Assembly: GCA_022495005.1 (NCBI GenBank)
Contig: JAGYXB010002034.1
Coordinates: forward strand, 62,001-126,000
Direction: 5' to 3'
From: Rhyacophila brunnea
Lineage: Eukaryota > Arthropoda > Insecta > Trichoptera > Rhyacophilidae
DNA: 64,000 nt
Shown here: positions 1 through 10,500 of the stretch, piece after piece
How positions within the stretch are numbered: the first letter of the stretch is position 1
Layout: each line of letters starts with the position of its first letter
Translations under genes and position numbers: made by a program
The notes under the pieces: generated by a model
Told to the model about the DNA's origin: nothing
The model's database searches: none
The model's input: only the letters and a program-made list of their open reading frames with translations

Positions 1-295
1 TACTTAGTAGGTTTAATTCATTTTGCTTTTAACGTAATGTTTTTTATTACGGATTGAGAATTATTATGTCTGACGCTTCATATAAAAATTAAAGAACTCT
101 CTCCTCGAACATAAACATGACGTGCACATTTAAATAATTATTTACGTGTGCATATTGAAATTATCACAAAGTATTAAATAGTTACATAATAATTTAAATA
201 TGAATAATAATATTATATATATTGTTTAAAAGTACCTCACGAACGTCTACTTATTTTCAAATTTCATTCTATTGCGTGGCGCCCAGTTGTCCCGG
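1..295 (+). mobile_element. MITE-like element G, copy 1 (cut by window edge)
   Basis: This stretch aligns by eye, in the same orientation, with 60960-61211. Shared landmarks are a block around 50-90, the words TTTACGTGTGCATATT and AATAATTTAAATAT, and the GC-richer end GGCGCCCAGTTGTCCC at 278-293. The better copy near the other edge has 16-bp inverted ends, so this is the right-hand part of a short non-autonomous DNA element whose left end lies outside the window. No coding capacity is visible. Confidence 0.65.
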
Positions 296-653
296 CGCTG
301 AATCATCTTAGACCCATAACATAGTAGGTACCTAGCAGTAGTCTTCTTTCTTCCCCAATTATTAAAGTGAATTTTCCAGACCGATTGGTTACCGTTAATT
401 ATATCACGTATATAATAGACAGACAATAGGTAGTAGTATGTAGGTGTCTTTTACCGTCGTAATTTGTAATAATATTTATATATTATAGATCCATACTAAT
501 GTGTTACTTGGATGTTATGTTAAAGTAGAATTCTGGCAGGGAATATAATATTGATTAAATCATCAACATATAATATATAGCGTCATTTTTAAACACTATT
601 TGAGCAATATACAAATCTCAAACCTATCATTGTTATCATTATCATTAATCATA

Positions 654-702
<49 letters not shown>

Positions 703-839
703 TGTTCTGCATATAAAAGAATAACTTATTTTCGAGATTATCGACAAATGCATTCATAACTTTTATTTCTGTTAAACAGAGTTCTGGAAATAGAACAAAA
801 TGGCATTAAAAAGTCATTTTTCTTAAAAAATGTGAAATA
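296..839. other. Non-coding intronic DNA, no gene seen
   Basis: AT-rich sequence inside the presumed long Dll intron. I see no open frame of interest and no RNA gene. It includes the dinucleotide run listed separately at 661-697. Confidence 0.6.
661..697. repeat. (AT)n microsatellite
   Basis: An uninterrupted AT dinucleotide run of about 37 bases. It is preceded by further TA-rich sequence. Confidence 0.95.
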
Positions 840-950
840 AAACAACCTGGAAATCAGGCAGCAAAATATTGTGACCTTACCGATTGACGATCCCGGTGCC
901 CCCTGATGAAAGGCCAACGCCTTCCGCACTGGACTATGAGATTGTACCGA
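840..950 (-). mobile_element. SINE family A, partial copy
   Basis: The minus strand reads like a tRNA-derived SINE head: a box-A-like segment (GTCCAGTGCGGAAGGCG), a diverged box B, then a body beginning GGTCACAATAT. Family A occurs at least six times in this window. This copy has a damaged box B and lacks most of its tail. Confidence 0.65.
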
Positions 951-1475
951 CAAGGCCTTTGTAACTCCATAGTTTATTTTACGTCACTAAAAAACACTGT
1001 ATTTTGAATGTCAAGATTATAAGTAAACATTTAGTAAATGTTATTGAAAGATGAGCCCCTTGAAAATCTAAATTATATAGCGTTTACATAATAAAGGGTC
1101 TTGTTAAAATGAAATTTGATTTTCACAGAGGGTGAAAAGACGTTAAACGAAACTGTTGAGGTACATGATTATAAGTAAAATATTGAATTCATATTTTTTA
1201 TCGATACCTGAATCATTAATTATCTCAGCTGTATAGAAACACACAGATTATGGGGCCATATAAATTGAATCTAAGACTGAGGAAATTCAAAATTAATTAT
1301 TGTTTTCTTAAAAGAGACGACAGAAAAGTTCCAATTCACCAATCCTCTACCTGACGAGCACACCAAATTATATTAATCAAGTGGTTGATCTGGTGAATAG
1401 TATTACTTTCTTCGCAGTTGTGGTACTGAAAATACAGCGCTGTCTATAATAGTCATTCATTCATCAGTTCAAATT
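951..1475. other. Non-coding intronic DNA
   Basis: AT-rich sequence with no gene, tRNA or recognisable repeat boundary. Confidence 0.5.
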
Positions 1476-1654
1476 GGACGGCCCTCATAGTCCAGTGCAT
1501 AAAGCGCTGGCTGGCCTTTCATCCAGAGGCTCCGAGTTCGATTCTCTATGAGGTCACAATATATTTATGTGATTTTTTCAAAGTCTGGTTTTTGTGATTA
1601 TTTCGCTTCTATTATCAATTTCACTACCTGCCTGTTGTAGTGTTTAAAAAAAGG
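1476..1654 (+). mobile_element. SINE family A
   Basis: A tRNA-like head (TAGTCCAGTGCATAAAGCGC for box A, GAGTTCGATTCTC for box B) runs into the body GAGGTCACAATATATTTATG. It ends near a TTGTAGTGTTTAA tail shared with the copy at 55550. RNA polymerase III promoter boxes followed by a common body are the hallmark of tRNA-derived SINEs. Confidence 0.8.
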
Positions 1655-1814
1655 AATTCACTAAAAAGGGTTAACAACCTAGTAATATGTTATTTTTTAA
1701 TTGTATTCAATTGCCGATTCCTTTATTAATTTTGATTGTTGTGATTGATGCAAATTAGCAAATTGTGTAATATCTTGTTTCAATGTTGTCAATGAAAAAT
1801 GAAAATCGCCTCTA

Positions 1815-2240
1815 GTAATGGTTTTGTAAAAAAAATGCATATACCTACATCTAATAAATAGTTAATGATTTCACTTAAAAAATGATTTTTTTTTAATATT
1901 TTATTTATAAGATACCTATATAATTATACCTATAAAGATAGGTAGTTTTGGTCTTTAGTTTACATTTCATTGATACTCGCTCTTAAAAAAAAGAAATAAT
2001 TAAATTTTATATAGAATTTAAAGAGAGTTGATGTAATTTATATCTTTATAAACATATTAAAAAATGCATTATTTTCAAAGTAATGGTTTTGTAAAAAAAT
2101 GTATGTGTATAGGTAGGTACATCTAATAAATAATTGATGATTTCACTTAAAAATTGAAAACATTTAAATATTTTATTTATCAGATATACTTAGGTAGATT
2201 TAGTCTTTCATTGATACTCGCTCTTAAAAAAAGAAATAAT
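1815..2240 (+). repeat. Diverged tandem duplication, unit about 250 bp
   Basis: Positions 1815-2000 and 2080-2240 share ordered blocks: GTAATGGTTTTGTAAAAA, ACATCTAATAAATA, TGATTTCACTTAAAAA, AATATTTTATTTAT and TTGATACTCGCTCTTAAAAA. They are direct repeats separated by about 80 bp. The copies differ by indels, so the duplication is not recent. Confidence 0.85.
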
Positions 2241-2898
2241 TTACTAATAATAAATAACTAGACTAAATCCAGATTCAAAATATAAACGAACTCCAACATC
2301 TGTTGGAATGTATTCACTACTTCACTGCTTTATGTAGTTAGTATCTTTGTTATGTTTATATTTAACTTGCTCTAGATCCTGTACCTACATAATATAATGG
2401 CCAAAGTTTTAATACTATATAGAGAGTTGAGGATGACAAGAGTTTTGACCAGGCAAACTTTGCTCCATTTTAACATAGCCCTACTGTCCCATATTTTGTT
2501 ACAAATAAATACTATAGTAGGTAGTAGGTACCGGCTATTATAAAACATATTATAATATGAGCCATTTTCATAATATTAAAATTTCATCTCTCGTATCGGA
2601 GACCTCTCCCCTTACCCTTTCGATCAGTGCCCGCCACACCCCTCTGCTAATTTGGCTGTCACGTGACACCGTTCGATTCTCCAGTAGGCGCAGGCCTTCC
2701 AAAACATGAGACGTTTGAGTGATTTTGAAGGGAGGCTAATTGGCTTTGTGTTACAATTGTCGACTATCCTCTAGTAAAATCTATAAAATTAGGAATATTG
2801 CAGGACGAAGTACGTTGACTTTTTCACAATTTTCACTATCTAGTAAAAACCATAAGTATTAGAACATATAAAAAAAATGTAACATAGAAACGACAATT
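2241..2898. other. Non-coding intronic DNA
   Basis: No gene is visible. A modestly GC-richer patch lies at 2585-2700 (pyrimidine-rich, with CACGTGAC words) and has no frame or motif I can name. Confidence 0.5.
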
Positions 2899-3497
2899 TT
2901 TCTTCTTCTTTTATCTTTTGACCCTAATAGGATCATAATATGGGCCTCCACAACGTAAAGGTTTATTTTTATTTAACTATTTTTTTTATTCAACGAATAA
3001 TTCACTAGATTTAAGAATGTAACATTCTAATTATTGAATAAGCATACATAATTTTGAAACCACTTCTGAGAAAATATAATATTATAACCAAATGAAAAAA
3101 TCTTTTTGAAAAAACTAAGACACCCCGCAGGAATCGAACCTGCATCTTTCGGGTATCGCGCCCCACGCACATAGACCACTATGCTAAAGGAGTCATACTT
3201 AATTGCGACAAATTTTAACTAATGGATCTTAATACTCACTGAAGTGCTTTCCAAATTGAGCTACTATTGGCGATCTTTTTTCTATTTCTATATTTCAAAA
3301 TTATGTATGTAGATTGTAGAGGCTTAACAGATTTTGTTCTTACGTGAAATGGGTGTTAGTGACTTGCTCAACCTATTAGGTCCATACTTAAAACACTAAT
3401 TGAAAAACAATGTGTAAATTTGCGAGACCCTGGATTCAAATCTGGGTCGTCACGATATTAAAAACCGACGCGTAAGCCGCTCGGTCATCGTGGGCGA
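2899..3497 (-). mobile_element. SINE family B, interrupted by element C
   Basis: The tail segment 2899-2962 (CCTAATAGGATCATAATATG) and the head segment 3318-3497 are the two halves of one minus-strand SINE. The head shows GCGGCTTACGCG, a box-B-like region and GACCTAATAGGTTGAGCAAG. In intact copies, such as 7349-7597, these parts are continuous. Here about 355 bp separates them, containing element C. Possible duplicated flanks are GTAAAGG and GTAGAGG. Confidence 0.75.
3043..3309 (-). mobile_element. Element C: tRNA-like core between 17-bp inverted repeats
   Basis: Perfect 17-bp inverted ends (CATACATAATTTTGAAA at 3043-3059, its complement at 3293-3309) enclose a minus-strand tRNA-like segment at about 3121-3195. 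That segment has a box-A-like TAGCATAGTGGTCTATG and a perfect T-arm (GCAGG-TTCGATT-CCTGC). The acceptor stem does not pair here. The related copy at 19694-19936 has a pairing acceptor stem. It sits inside SINE B. It is either a SINE that acquired inverted ends or a TIR element that captured a tRNA. Confidence 0.65.
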
Positions 3498-3509
3498 CAA
3501 ATAACGATA

Positions 3510-3961
3510 GATATCTTCAATTTTATTTCTACCAAGGAATTAAAATCAACAGTAGTTTCTCTCGAATTTTTAGTTTATAATTCAGGCGTGCCCAATTAGC
3601 GGCCCGTGGGTTGCAATGTGACCGTAAGCGCTTTGTATTTCAGCCTTGCTTTCCTGTTTGATAGAGAAATTTGTGAACAGTTTCAAGATTTCCAATAAGA
3701 TCATAAATTTTAATGCCGAATATCTCTCCATTTTCACGTTTCCATAGTATTCCTATCGCCGATGTAGGTGCCTACATATCGTAACCTCAATACTACAACT
3801 AGATATCTCTGATTTGATCAATGTTGGGAAAATGAAATTTAGACTTAATCTTTTACTTAATTCAATAATTAATAATATTTTACTTGATTAACTTAAATTG
3901 AGGCTAGAATTATTATTTAAAATAAAAATAGAAAATTGTGCTTGCCTAATTGAGAAAAATT
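3510..3961. other. Non-coding intronic DNA
   Basis: No gene or recognisable repeat is visible. Confidence 0.5.
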
Positions 3962-4185
3962 GGTACTGTTCGGTTAAAGCGGATATAGCGGAAAACGCAT
4001 TTTGAAAATAGCCGATAAACTGGATTATTTGTTAGGTTAACCTAACCAAACCTAACCGAACCTAACCTAACCTAAACTAACTGAACCTAACCTAACCTAA
4101 ACTAACCCAAACTAACAAATAATCCAGTTTATCGGCTATTTTCAAAATGCGTTTTCCGCTGTATTCGCTTTAACCGAACAGTACC
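3962..4185. mobile_element. Foldback element N with telomere-like loop
   Basis: About 74-bp arms are nearly perfect reverse complements: GGTACTGTTCGGTTAAAGCG at 3962 and its partner ending GAACAGTACC at 4185. The loop at about 4035-4110 is an imperfect array of CCTAA/CCTAAA words, the sense of the insect TTAGG telomere repeat. The inner arm contains TGGATTATTTGTTAGG, which is shared with family M and with 42253-42391. A telomere-repeat capture or an expanded internal motif could explain it. Confidence 0.85.
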
Positions 4186-5475
4186 GTAAAATTAAATAAT
4201 GTTCAATTGTACAAAAAATATTGTATATAGGTACCTGTATCATTTTATTTATTTAATGCATTTATGGTTTTAAAGGTATCTAATATTTTCAAACACAAAA
4301 TTAATACAGTTCCCATTAACTTCTGACTTAGCTAGTTGTATCATATTGTAGAAAAGGAAATGTAGAATAATATTCAATAGCTGACTCAAAAATATTGAAA
4401 ATTAAGTTAAGTATATAGTTATAGTATTTATGACATAATAATATTCCATAATATTATGTGCACCTATATAAATTTAATAAAATGCTATATTAATTTTTTT
4501 TTAAATATTGTCCTATACATAGTTCACTATAATCCTATCGCTAAACTCCATTCAACGATGTTTACTGTTACTTCAAAGTTGTAGGTAGATACAATAAAAA
4601 CACAAATACGCCATATAAAATACCACTCTCTGTAATATAAAGCAAGTAAAAAAGCGCATTAGTTACACACGATAAACTTTTAGAATAACATAATACCACA
4701 TAATTAAACAAACAATTTAAATTAGTCAAATTGTTATGATGCGTCCCTCAGTTTAGTCAAACGCAGCAGTAAATTTATTATTATAATCATTTTAAATGCT
4801 GACCGGTCAATAAGGCCGTCGGAATAATTCGGAGATCTGTGTTACATATTTCCAAAGGGTTAACAAGCGTAAGTGATAGTTAAATTGGCCGTTTTGTTAA
4901 CCGTTGCGTTGCTATGGAGGGGTAATGTAGTCAGACGAACGTTGATGCACATCTCGTTTACTAATGAACGTAACCCTGCATCTAAATAGTGCTTATATAA
5001 TTATTCTTTTGATACATTATATCTATATAGATTTAATGAAGCTACCACTGATTGTTTGATTCGAGGAATATAATAATTATATACCAATTGTCACTGATGA
5101 TGTATTCTATACATATAAAATTATTACTTTACTTGATGTCTTACGAAGATTTATACAAATCTATTATAAATCGTGTCCAATATAAGCAAGCATCTTCGTT
5201 GTGTTTATTTGAACTGTTTTCCAATGTAATACTTTTATAGTTTTGTTATGATATGTAAGGTAATTTATATGATGGAAAAAGATAGAGTATCTATACGTTT
5301 TATAACTTTGCACTTTTTTTGCACTTTTTACTACACTAATACGCCTCTTTGCCTGATTACCTCGCATAAAATTAAATCAAATGATATTAACTTGTATTAA
5401 TATAATATAAATAGAAATAAATTGATAATATATGTAAAAAAATATTTTTGGAATAAATAACATTATTTTCATCCT
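4186..5475. other. Non-coding intronic DNA
   Basis: AT-rich. Short frames at 5052-5367 occur on both strands, are low complexity and resemble no family I know. I call no gene. Confidence 0.5.
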
Positions 5476-5690
5476 AGAGCCGGAGTGCAAAGTTATGAAG
5501 CGTATACTTTACTTGCTTACGTACTTAAACTGGCGATACAGATCATTCAGGTCCATGTGCGACTACGCCACCACCCTCCTGGACCTCTATCCGGGAATCT
5601 CTTTCAGCGGTCGGTCACACACAGCCTCTCAGAGTCCCTTTTCTCGTTGTCTGCTCATTTCTTACGGGGACAGCTGAGTGGATGAGTGCC
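5476..5690 (+). other. GC-elevated island with open frames, identity unknown
   Basis: A 200-bp patch with higher GC than its surroundings, preceded by an acceptor-like TTTTCATCCTAG ending at 5475. Two overlapping plus-strand frames stay open through it. One reads on to a stop after ISYGDS, the other after LRGQLSG. Neither resembles a Dll N terminus or the first homeodomain half. It may be an unknown exon, a decayed mobile element or a conserved non-coding element. The absence of an obvious donor site argues against an internal exon. Confidence 0.25.
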
Positions 5691-7107
5691 TAGTGGTCCT
5701 TATATATAATAATTCTAGATCTATCGCATCTGACAACGTGAGAAAAGATAGTGCACCATAATGACATATCATTATTCGATCTTGTAATCCTCATAAATTT
5801 AATTTTTTTTTCAGCACCCAGTAATAACTTCGAAAAGTTCGAAGTAAAAAAAAAATGCAAACAATGAACAAGCTCTCTATACAAAATGAGCATATTTTCT
5901 GGTATTTAGGAGGTTTGACTTTATTTCCGTTGCATGGACACTATTTATGAGACGTATGTGGATTTATTTTCAAATTGATTAGATGTGCAATGATGGAAGA
6001 AATTTATACAGATATATCCGATAATAAGTACTTGCGTATTGAATAAAAATATATTTTTTTTAATTAGTGTTTTGAAAGATATAGACATTTCTTTCAAAGT
6101 CCGCAGATTTTTTAGGCTTACCCCCAAATGTATTCTAAATTCACTATTTTTTATGTATATATGAACTCTGAATATGTGGACTCTGACTCTTAACCAAGTA
6201 TTTTCTGACTATCTTTATTTAAGGGGTCCTCGATTTCATTCTCTTGAATCTTGTAGATCACTTTTGATCTTAAAGCATGTTGTTTGTTATGCAATGGTTA
6301 ATCGACATCAGTGGCGTATTTCGTTACATAGATGTCTGACACATTCACTGATTTTGAGGCCCCATACAAAAAAATAACATTATAATCAGTTTGAATGACA
6401 TACGCATATTTGTTTTAAATATAGTATAATTTAGTAACTTTCTATGACTGGTTATAACTCTTAGAACTTTCGGAGCCCCCCCTTTTAATTTTCCTGACAA
6501 ATTTGTTGCGTCATTTGCATAAAATAAAAGCGCCGCTGTTTGACATTAAATCTATCCGCTGTCTTTTGCTTGGCTTCAAACATAATGTTGATAAAGAACA
6601 TGTGAATATTCCAGACGTGGAAGTTGAGCCACAGATCTACAGCATTTGAGGCGGATACTCGGCCACTACTCCACCACAACTACAGTGCGGTGCCAATCGC
6701 TTGAATTCGTCAAAATACTTTAATCCATTGCATATTATAATATACAGTTCAGATTCACTCATTTTATGTAGACACAATCATGTTGATAACAATGTAAGTA
6801 TTTATTTGAAATCTGAGTAACTATTTTTTTATTCTCTCAGTATTGTATCTACTAACATATTCATATACCAATGCGATGGCGATAAGTATATGTACATACA
6901 TAATATCAAATTAAACATAAAAAAGCCAGCCAATGTAAAGAATAATAAAAGAAAAGCCACGCATTTTCCACTACCCTCCCCACCTTATCCCAACTTCAAA
7001 TGTTATTTACGTCTGAATATTTAGGGATAGTCACGAAATTGCACCAGCGGGATATGGCAATACTTGTCATTTGTGTGGTGGTATTTTATTTATTTAAATA
7101 AATAAAT
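5691..7107. other. Non-coding intronic DNA
   Basis: No gene is visible. Short frames at 5690-6679 lie on both strands, overlap each other and have no recognisable domain. A single CAGTGGCG word at 6310 resembles the ends of hAT-like family H, but no second end is found. Confidence 0.5.
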
Positions 7108-7620
7108 CGTCAGTGTTCTGGCAGAAGACACTAATTCGAAAAAATGACATATTGAGTTAGTTATACCAAAATGTTCCTTATTTCAAACTTTACCGTCTGG
7201 AAACTTTCTTAATAAATAAACAGTCTTTATTTTAAAGTCATACTTTTTACGATTACTTAATAAACTCACATGATAGACCATTTCAAACATTTTAACAACT
7301 TCAAAGTCAAATTACTCAAAACTAGTATTCTCCAGTTAGTGTGTTCTGTACGGTGGCCGCGCGGCATAAGCGTTGGACTACAAAGCCGTGGGTCCCAGGT
7401 TCGAATCCTGGGTCTGGCAAGTACAAAAATTGTTTTTCAATTTGTGTGTGTCAGGGTATGGACCTAATAGGTTGAGCAAGTGGCTGACATCCATTTCTCG
7501 TAAAAAACAAAATCTGTCAATACCCTCCACTCTGTGGAGGCCCATATGATCCTATCAGGATCGGACATGGTCGAAAAAAAAAAAAAAAAAAAAAAAATGT
7601 GTTCTGCCAGAACAGAGACG
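7108..7620 (+). mobile_element. MITE P, copy 1, carrying a nested SINE
   Basis: Imperfect 19-bp inverted ends lie at 7108-7126 and 7602-7620 (core TGTTCTGGCAGAA). Removing the SINE and one copy of its target duplication leaves about 255 bp. That matches the uninterrupted copy at 23696-23950 in reverse orientation along its whole length. It has no coding capacity and is therefore non-autonomous. The target-site duplication could not be settled, so the superfamily is open. Confidence 0.85.
7349..7597 (+). mobile_element. SINE family B, complete with poly(A) and 9-bp TSD
   Basis: A full tRNA-derived SINE. The head is CGGTGGCCGCGCGGCATAAG with box B GGTTCGAATCC. The body includes GACCTAATAGGTTGAGCAAG and a CCTATCAGGATCGGACATGG end, followed by a poly(A) run of more than 20. 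It is flanked by perfect 9-bp duplications TGTGTTCTG at 7340-7348 and 7598-7606. The duplication lies in the right terminal repeat of MITE P, which gives a clear order of insertion. The intact poly(A) suggests it is fairly young. Confidence 0.93.
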
Positions 7621-8569
7621 AAATTATCTAAGTACATAATAAATTATTAATTTAAGACGATCACAATAAAATATTTATAATTATACTAGAATGTCAATAA
7701 TACAGTAAATATGGCACACAGGATACTACTGAAAATGTTTATACATTTAAGGAGAGCATTAATTAGTTTTACAGCTATCGCTATCGGTGCCTGATAAACT
7801 TAATTGAGGAAACATTTCTGACCCAGAATAGGACGTCATGGCTGCAATCTCGCGGGTAATTAACAGGTGCAAAATATATTAAAAAAAACATAGAATCTGA
7901 AAAGGAAACCATGCCCCATGAGAGTAGATAAAAATGCATTAAGTGTAAAATATCGAAATCAAAGAAGATCGAATGGAAGAAAGTGAAAACCTAGCATACC
8001 TTGAAAAATATAGTCTGAATAATTAAGCAACATGAATAAAAATATATCAATTAATAAAGACGTTTTTTTATAACTTGTTGTAATAAGAGAAATCAACAAA
8101 AAAGCAGTGGGCCTCTATTTTGTATTTACAAATAACATTCTAAAAAATAATTTCTTTAAGGTTCCTGATATAAAAATTGTAATTCATCTGTAATAATGAT
8201 GAAATAAGGATATAATTAAATTATTAATTTATTCAAATAAAATAAAATAGATTAGAATGACATTGTCAAAAACCATTGACTTGTAGAATAAGTGAAAACC
8301 TGTATAGGTACATACCTACTATTAAAAAAATTGTAAAGTAGTGTCGCCAAACTGCACAAAATTAACGAGCTTACTTTAACTTACTATATTTAATACTTTG
8401 GACGCTGAAGACGCACATGCGCGTAATGACCAGGCGGCCGATCGATGTAATTAACGTGCATTTTAAAGATGCTAATTAAAAAATCATTATCTACTCAGCA
8501 GCGAATGCGTTAACAAAAATGGAGTTATTCTCTTCATTATTAATTAGTAGTTACATCCTAAAGTTGCTC
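7621..8569. other. Non-coding intronic DNA
   Basis: AT-rich with no gene or clear repeat. A GC-richer patch around 8400-8450 (GCGCGTAATGACC, GGCGGCCGATCG) is unassigned. Confidence 0.5.
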
Positions 8570-8872
8570 CAAAACTTTAGAAGCAAGGAAGAGAAAAGAG
8601 AACTCCCCAAGCAGCCTCTTATCACGCGAGTGAAGAGGCGACGTTGGGCCTGGCTCGGCCACGTGCTGCGGATGCCAGAAAAGAACCTCAACCTGGCTTG
8701 CCTGTTTTTCTAGCCGACCGGATTCCGGCGTACTGGAAGGCCGCTAAATACTATCTGTAGAGTGTATGCGGCGGAGCTACGGGATGCTGGTTTGACCTGG
8801 GATGAAGCAAAAAAACTGGCGAGCGATAGGGATTCTTGGAGACGCCACGTGGTATACATATGCTCCAACTAA
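8570..8872 (+). pseudogene. Non-LTR retrotransposon RT, C-terminal fragment (dead)
   Basis: The frame reads RRRWAWLGHVLRMP, then after an in-frame TAG at 8711-8713 continues as TGFRRTGRPLNTICRV and LTWDEAKKLASDRDSWRR, closing with TAA at 8870-8872. The WLGHVLRMP and DRDSWRR motifs are typical of the C-terminal end of LINE reverse transcriptases. The same family appears on the minus strand at 54858-55300. It is 5' truncated and broken by the internal stop. It ends with a short 3' tail (AAGAAGAAAAAGTAG to about 8900). Confidence 0.85.
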
Positions 8873-9570
8873 GGGGCGGATATGGTTGAAGAAGAAAAAG
8901 TAGTTACATCTTCGGCATTATTTTACTATTCTTCTTTTTCTGATACTACAGCCCAGTGAAGATTTTAGTCATCTTCAATATTTGCATCGAAGAATCTCTG
9001 TCATTGGTATTTGACAGTTTCTAACACTATCTTGAGGTTATGCAACTTTCACATGATCGAGAAATACTTCTTCCATTTTAGTTCTGCATTCAATTGTGTT
9101 GATAATACCTAGGTATGTAGTCTCTTGTATCCATAATAGAGTTTTTGTTGTATCTTCTACCTACTTTGACAGACATTCATTAATGGTTAGGAAGAATTAA
9201 CCATGAAGTAACATCCATTCAAAGGCTCCCAACATTGTGTATTTTTGCTTTGTTTACTTTCATCGTCTTAATTAATTTTCACTAATGCTTGTTTGATATA
9301 ATTAATATCGTCGCTTAATGTGGCTTAGTGCCTTATCGTGTCCGCTTTACAAGAACGCGAGGCTAGTCTATTTTTTCATCCCCTCTGTAAAATGTTTGAC
9401 ATAGCGTTTGCGGCCTAGCCTATTTGTAGGAGCGTGTTGAAATGTTAAAAGTATTAACCCTGCGGTAGGGGGTCCCAACTGACGGGTCGCGTGCGATAAG
9501 AGGTCACAATTTAATGAAAACATTTTCAGGAAAATGTCGCGGATTCATATCACAACAAGCTTGTGAAATA
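8873..9570. other. Non-coding intronic DNA
   Basis: No gene is seen. A GC-richer patch at 9300-9500 has no recognisable frame. Confidence 0.5.
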
Positions 9571-9578
9571 GTTTATAA

Positions 9579-10296
9579 CAGTGGCGAGGGGTGTCGGTAG
9601 ACTGTTAAGATTCGATATAAATAGTGCACAATCTACTTTGTCAGTCATTCTTATATGTTTTCATTGAACTAAGAATACAATTTATAGATGGTGCTAGTTA
9701 GTTTTTATTATTTATTATACCCTGCTTAACGAAACCATAATAGTTTAGATATGCTTTGGGCTATCCGACAAAAACTGTGCACACTTTTTCAGTCATACTT
9801 ATTTAGTACCTACAGATAGTTTTTTTTTTCAATTTCATTAATACAAATCATAATTGATAGAAAATATTCTTATATCTATAAAATATCTAAAATGATGTAT
9901 GGTTCACTGGCATAATTTTAAATATTTTATTAGATAAAGGAATATTCTACTATGGTTTGGATTAGGCAGGGTTTAATTGAATTTTAAAAACTGACAAACA
10001 CTATCTACACAATCAATGAAATGAAATACGTTTGACTAACATTTTATTTTTTAAATTTTGTTTCTTTATTAATCACCACAACAGCCCGTGAAGCCCAATA
10101 ATGGTTGTAAAACTCCCAGACTTGAGGAATTTACATATTAGATGTTGTAAATATATTTTGACCTCACCGGGAATCGAACCCAGAACTCCGGGATGGAAGG
10201 CCAGCGCCTTACGCACTGCACCACGAGAGCCGCCGATAGTTTAGTGTGTACTATTTCTGTCGGATCTTAACAGCCTACCTCCACCCTTCGCAACTG
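9579..10296 (+). mobile_element. hAT-like non-autonomous element H, copy 1
   Basis: It begins CAGTGGCGAGGGGTG and ends CACCCTTCGCAACTG, so the ends are inverted. The inversion extends through the subterminal region (TGTTAAGATTCGATATAAAT against TGTCGGATCTTAACAG). It is flanked by 8-bp near-identical duplications GTTTATAA (9571-9578) and GTTTATAG (10297-10304). An 8-bp duplication plus CAGNG ends fits the hAT superfamily. It carries a SINE A inside its right half. Related copies lie at 16910, 44231 and, in part, 15500. Confidence 0.88.
10045..10236 (-). mobile_element. SINE family A nested in hAT-like H
   Basis: The minus strand reads a tRNA-like head (GGTGCAGTGCGTAAGGCGC), box B GGGTTCGATTCCC, the body GAGGTCAAAATATATTT, and a tail ending TTAATAAAGAAACAAAA. 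It interrupts the right end of the hAT-like element, so it inserted later. Confidence 0.85.
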
Positions 10297-10360
10297 GTTT
10301 ATAGTTAAGTGATAAATGGAAAATGACACACTGGTTCACCATAATAAAGATTTAAATGGC

Positions 10361-10500
10361 AACCCGTTGTAGTCCAATCCGTAAGGCGCAGGGTTTTCAC
10401 CCGGGGACCCGAGCTCGATCTCAGTGAGGTCACAATATATTATGTATGTGATTTTCTCAAAGCCTGGATGTTTATGATTATTTCTCTTCTATTACTAAGC
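10361..10500 (+). mobile_element. SINE family A
   Basis: The head GTAGTCCAATCCGTAAGGCG and a degenerate box B (GAGCTCGATCTCA) are followed by the family body GAGGTCACAATATATTATG and AAAGCCTGGATG. Confidence 0.75.

Noticed and set aside
3121..3195. Possible functional tRNA gene on the minus strand
   Set aside because: The acceptor stem does not pair and a second diverged copy exists at 19760, so it is part of mobile element C.
4020..4110. True telomere or chromosome end
   Set aside because: The array is short, degenerate and enclosed in an inverted-repeat element within unique DNA.
6310..6345. Isolated CAGTGGCG words (also 15331, 36822) as further hAT-like elements
   Set aside because: No matching second end or flanking duplication could be found.
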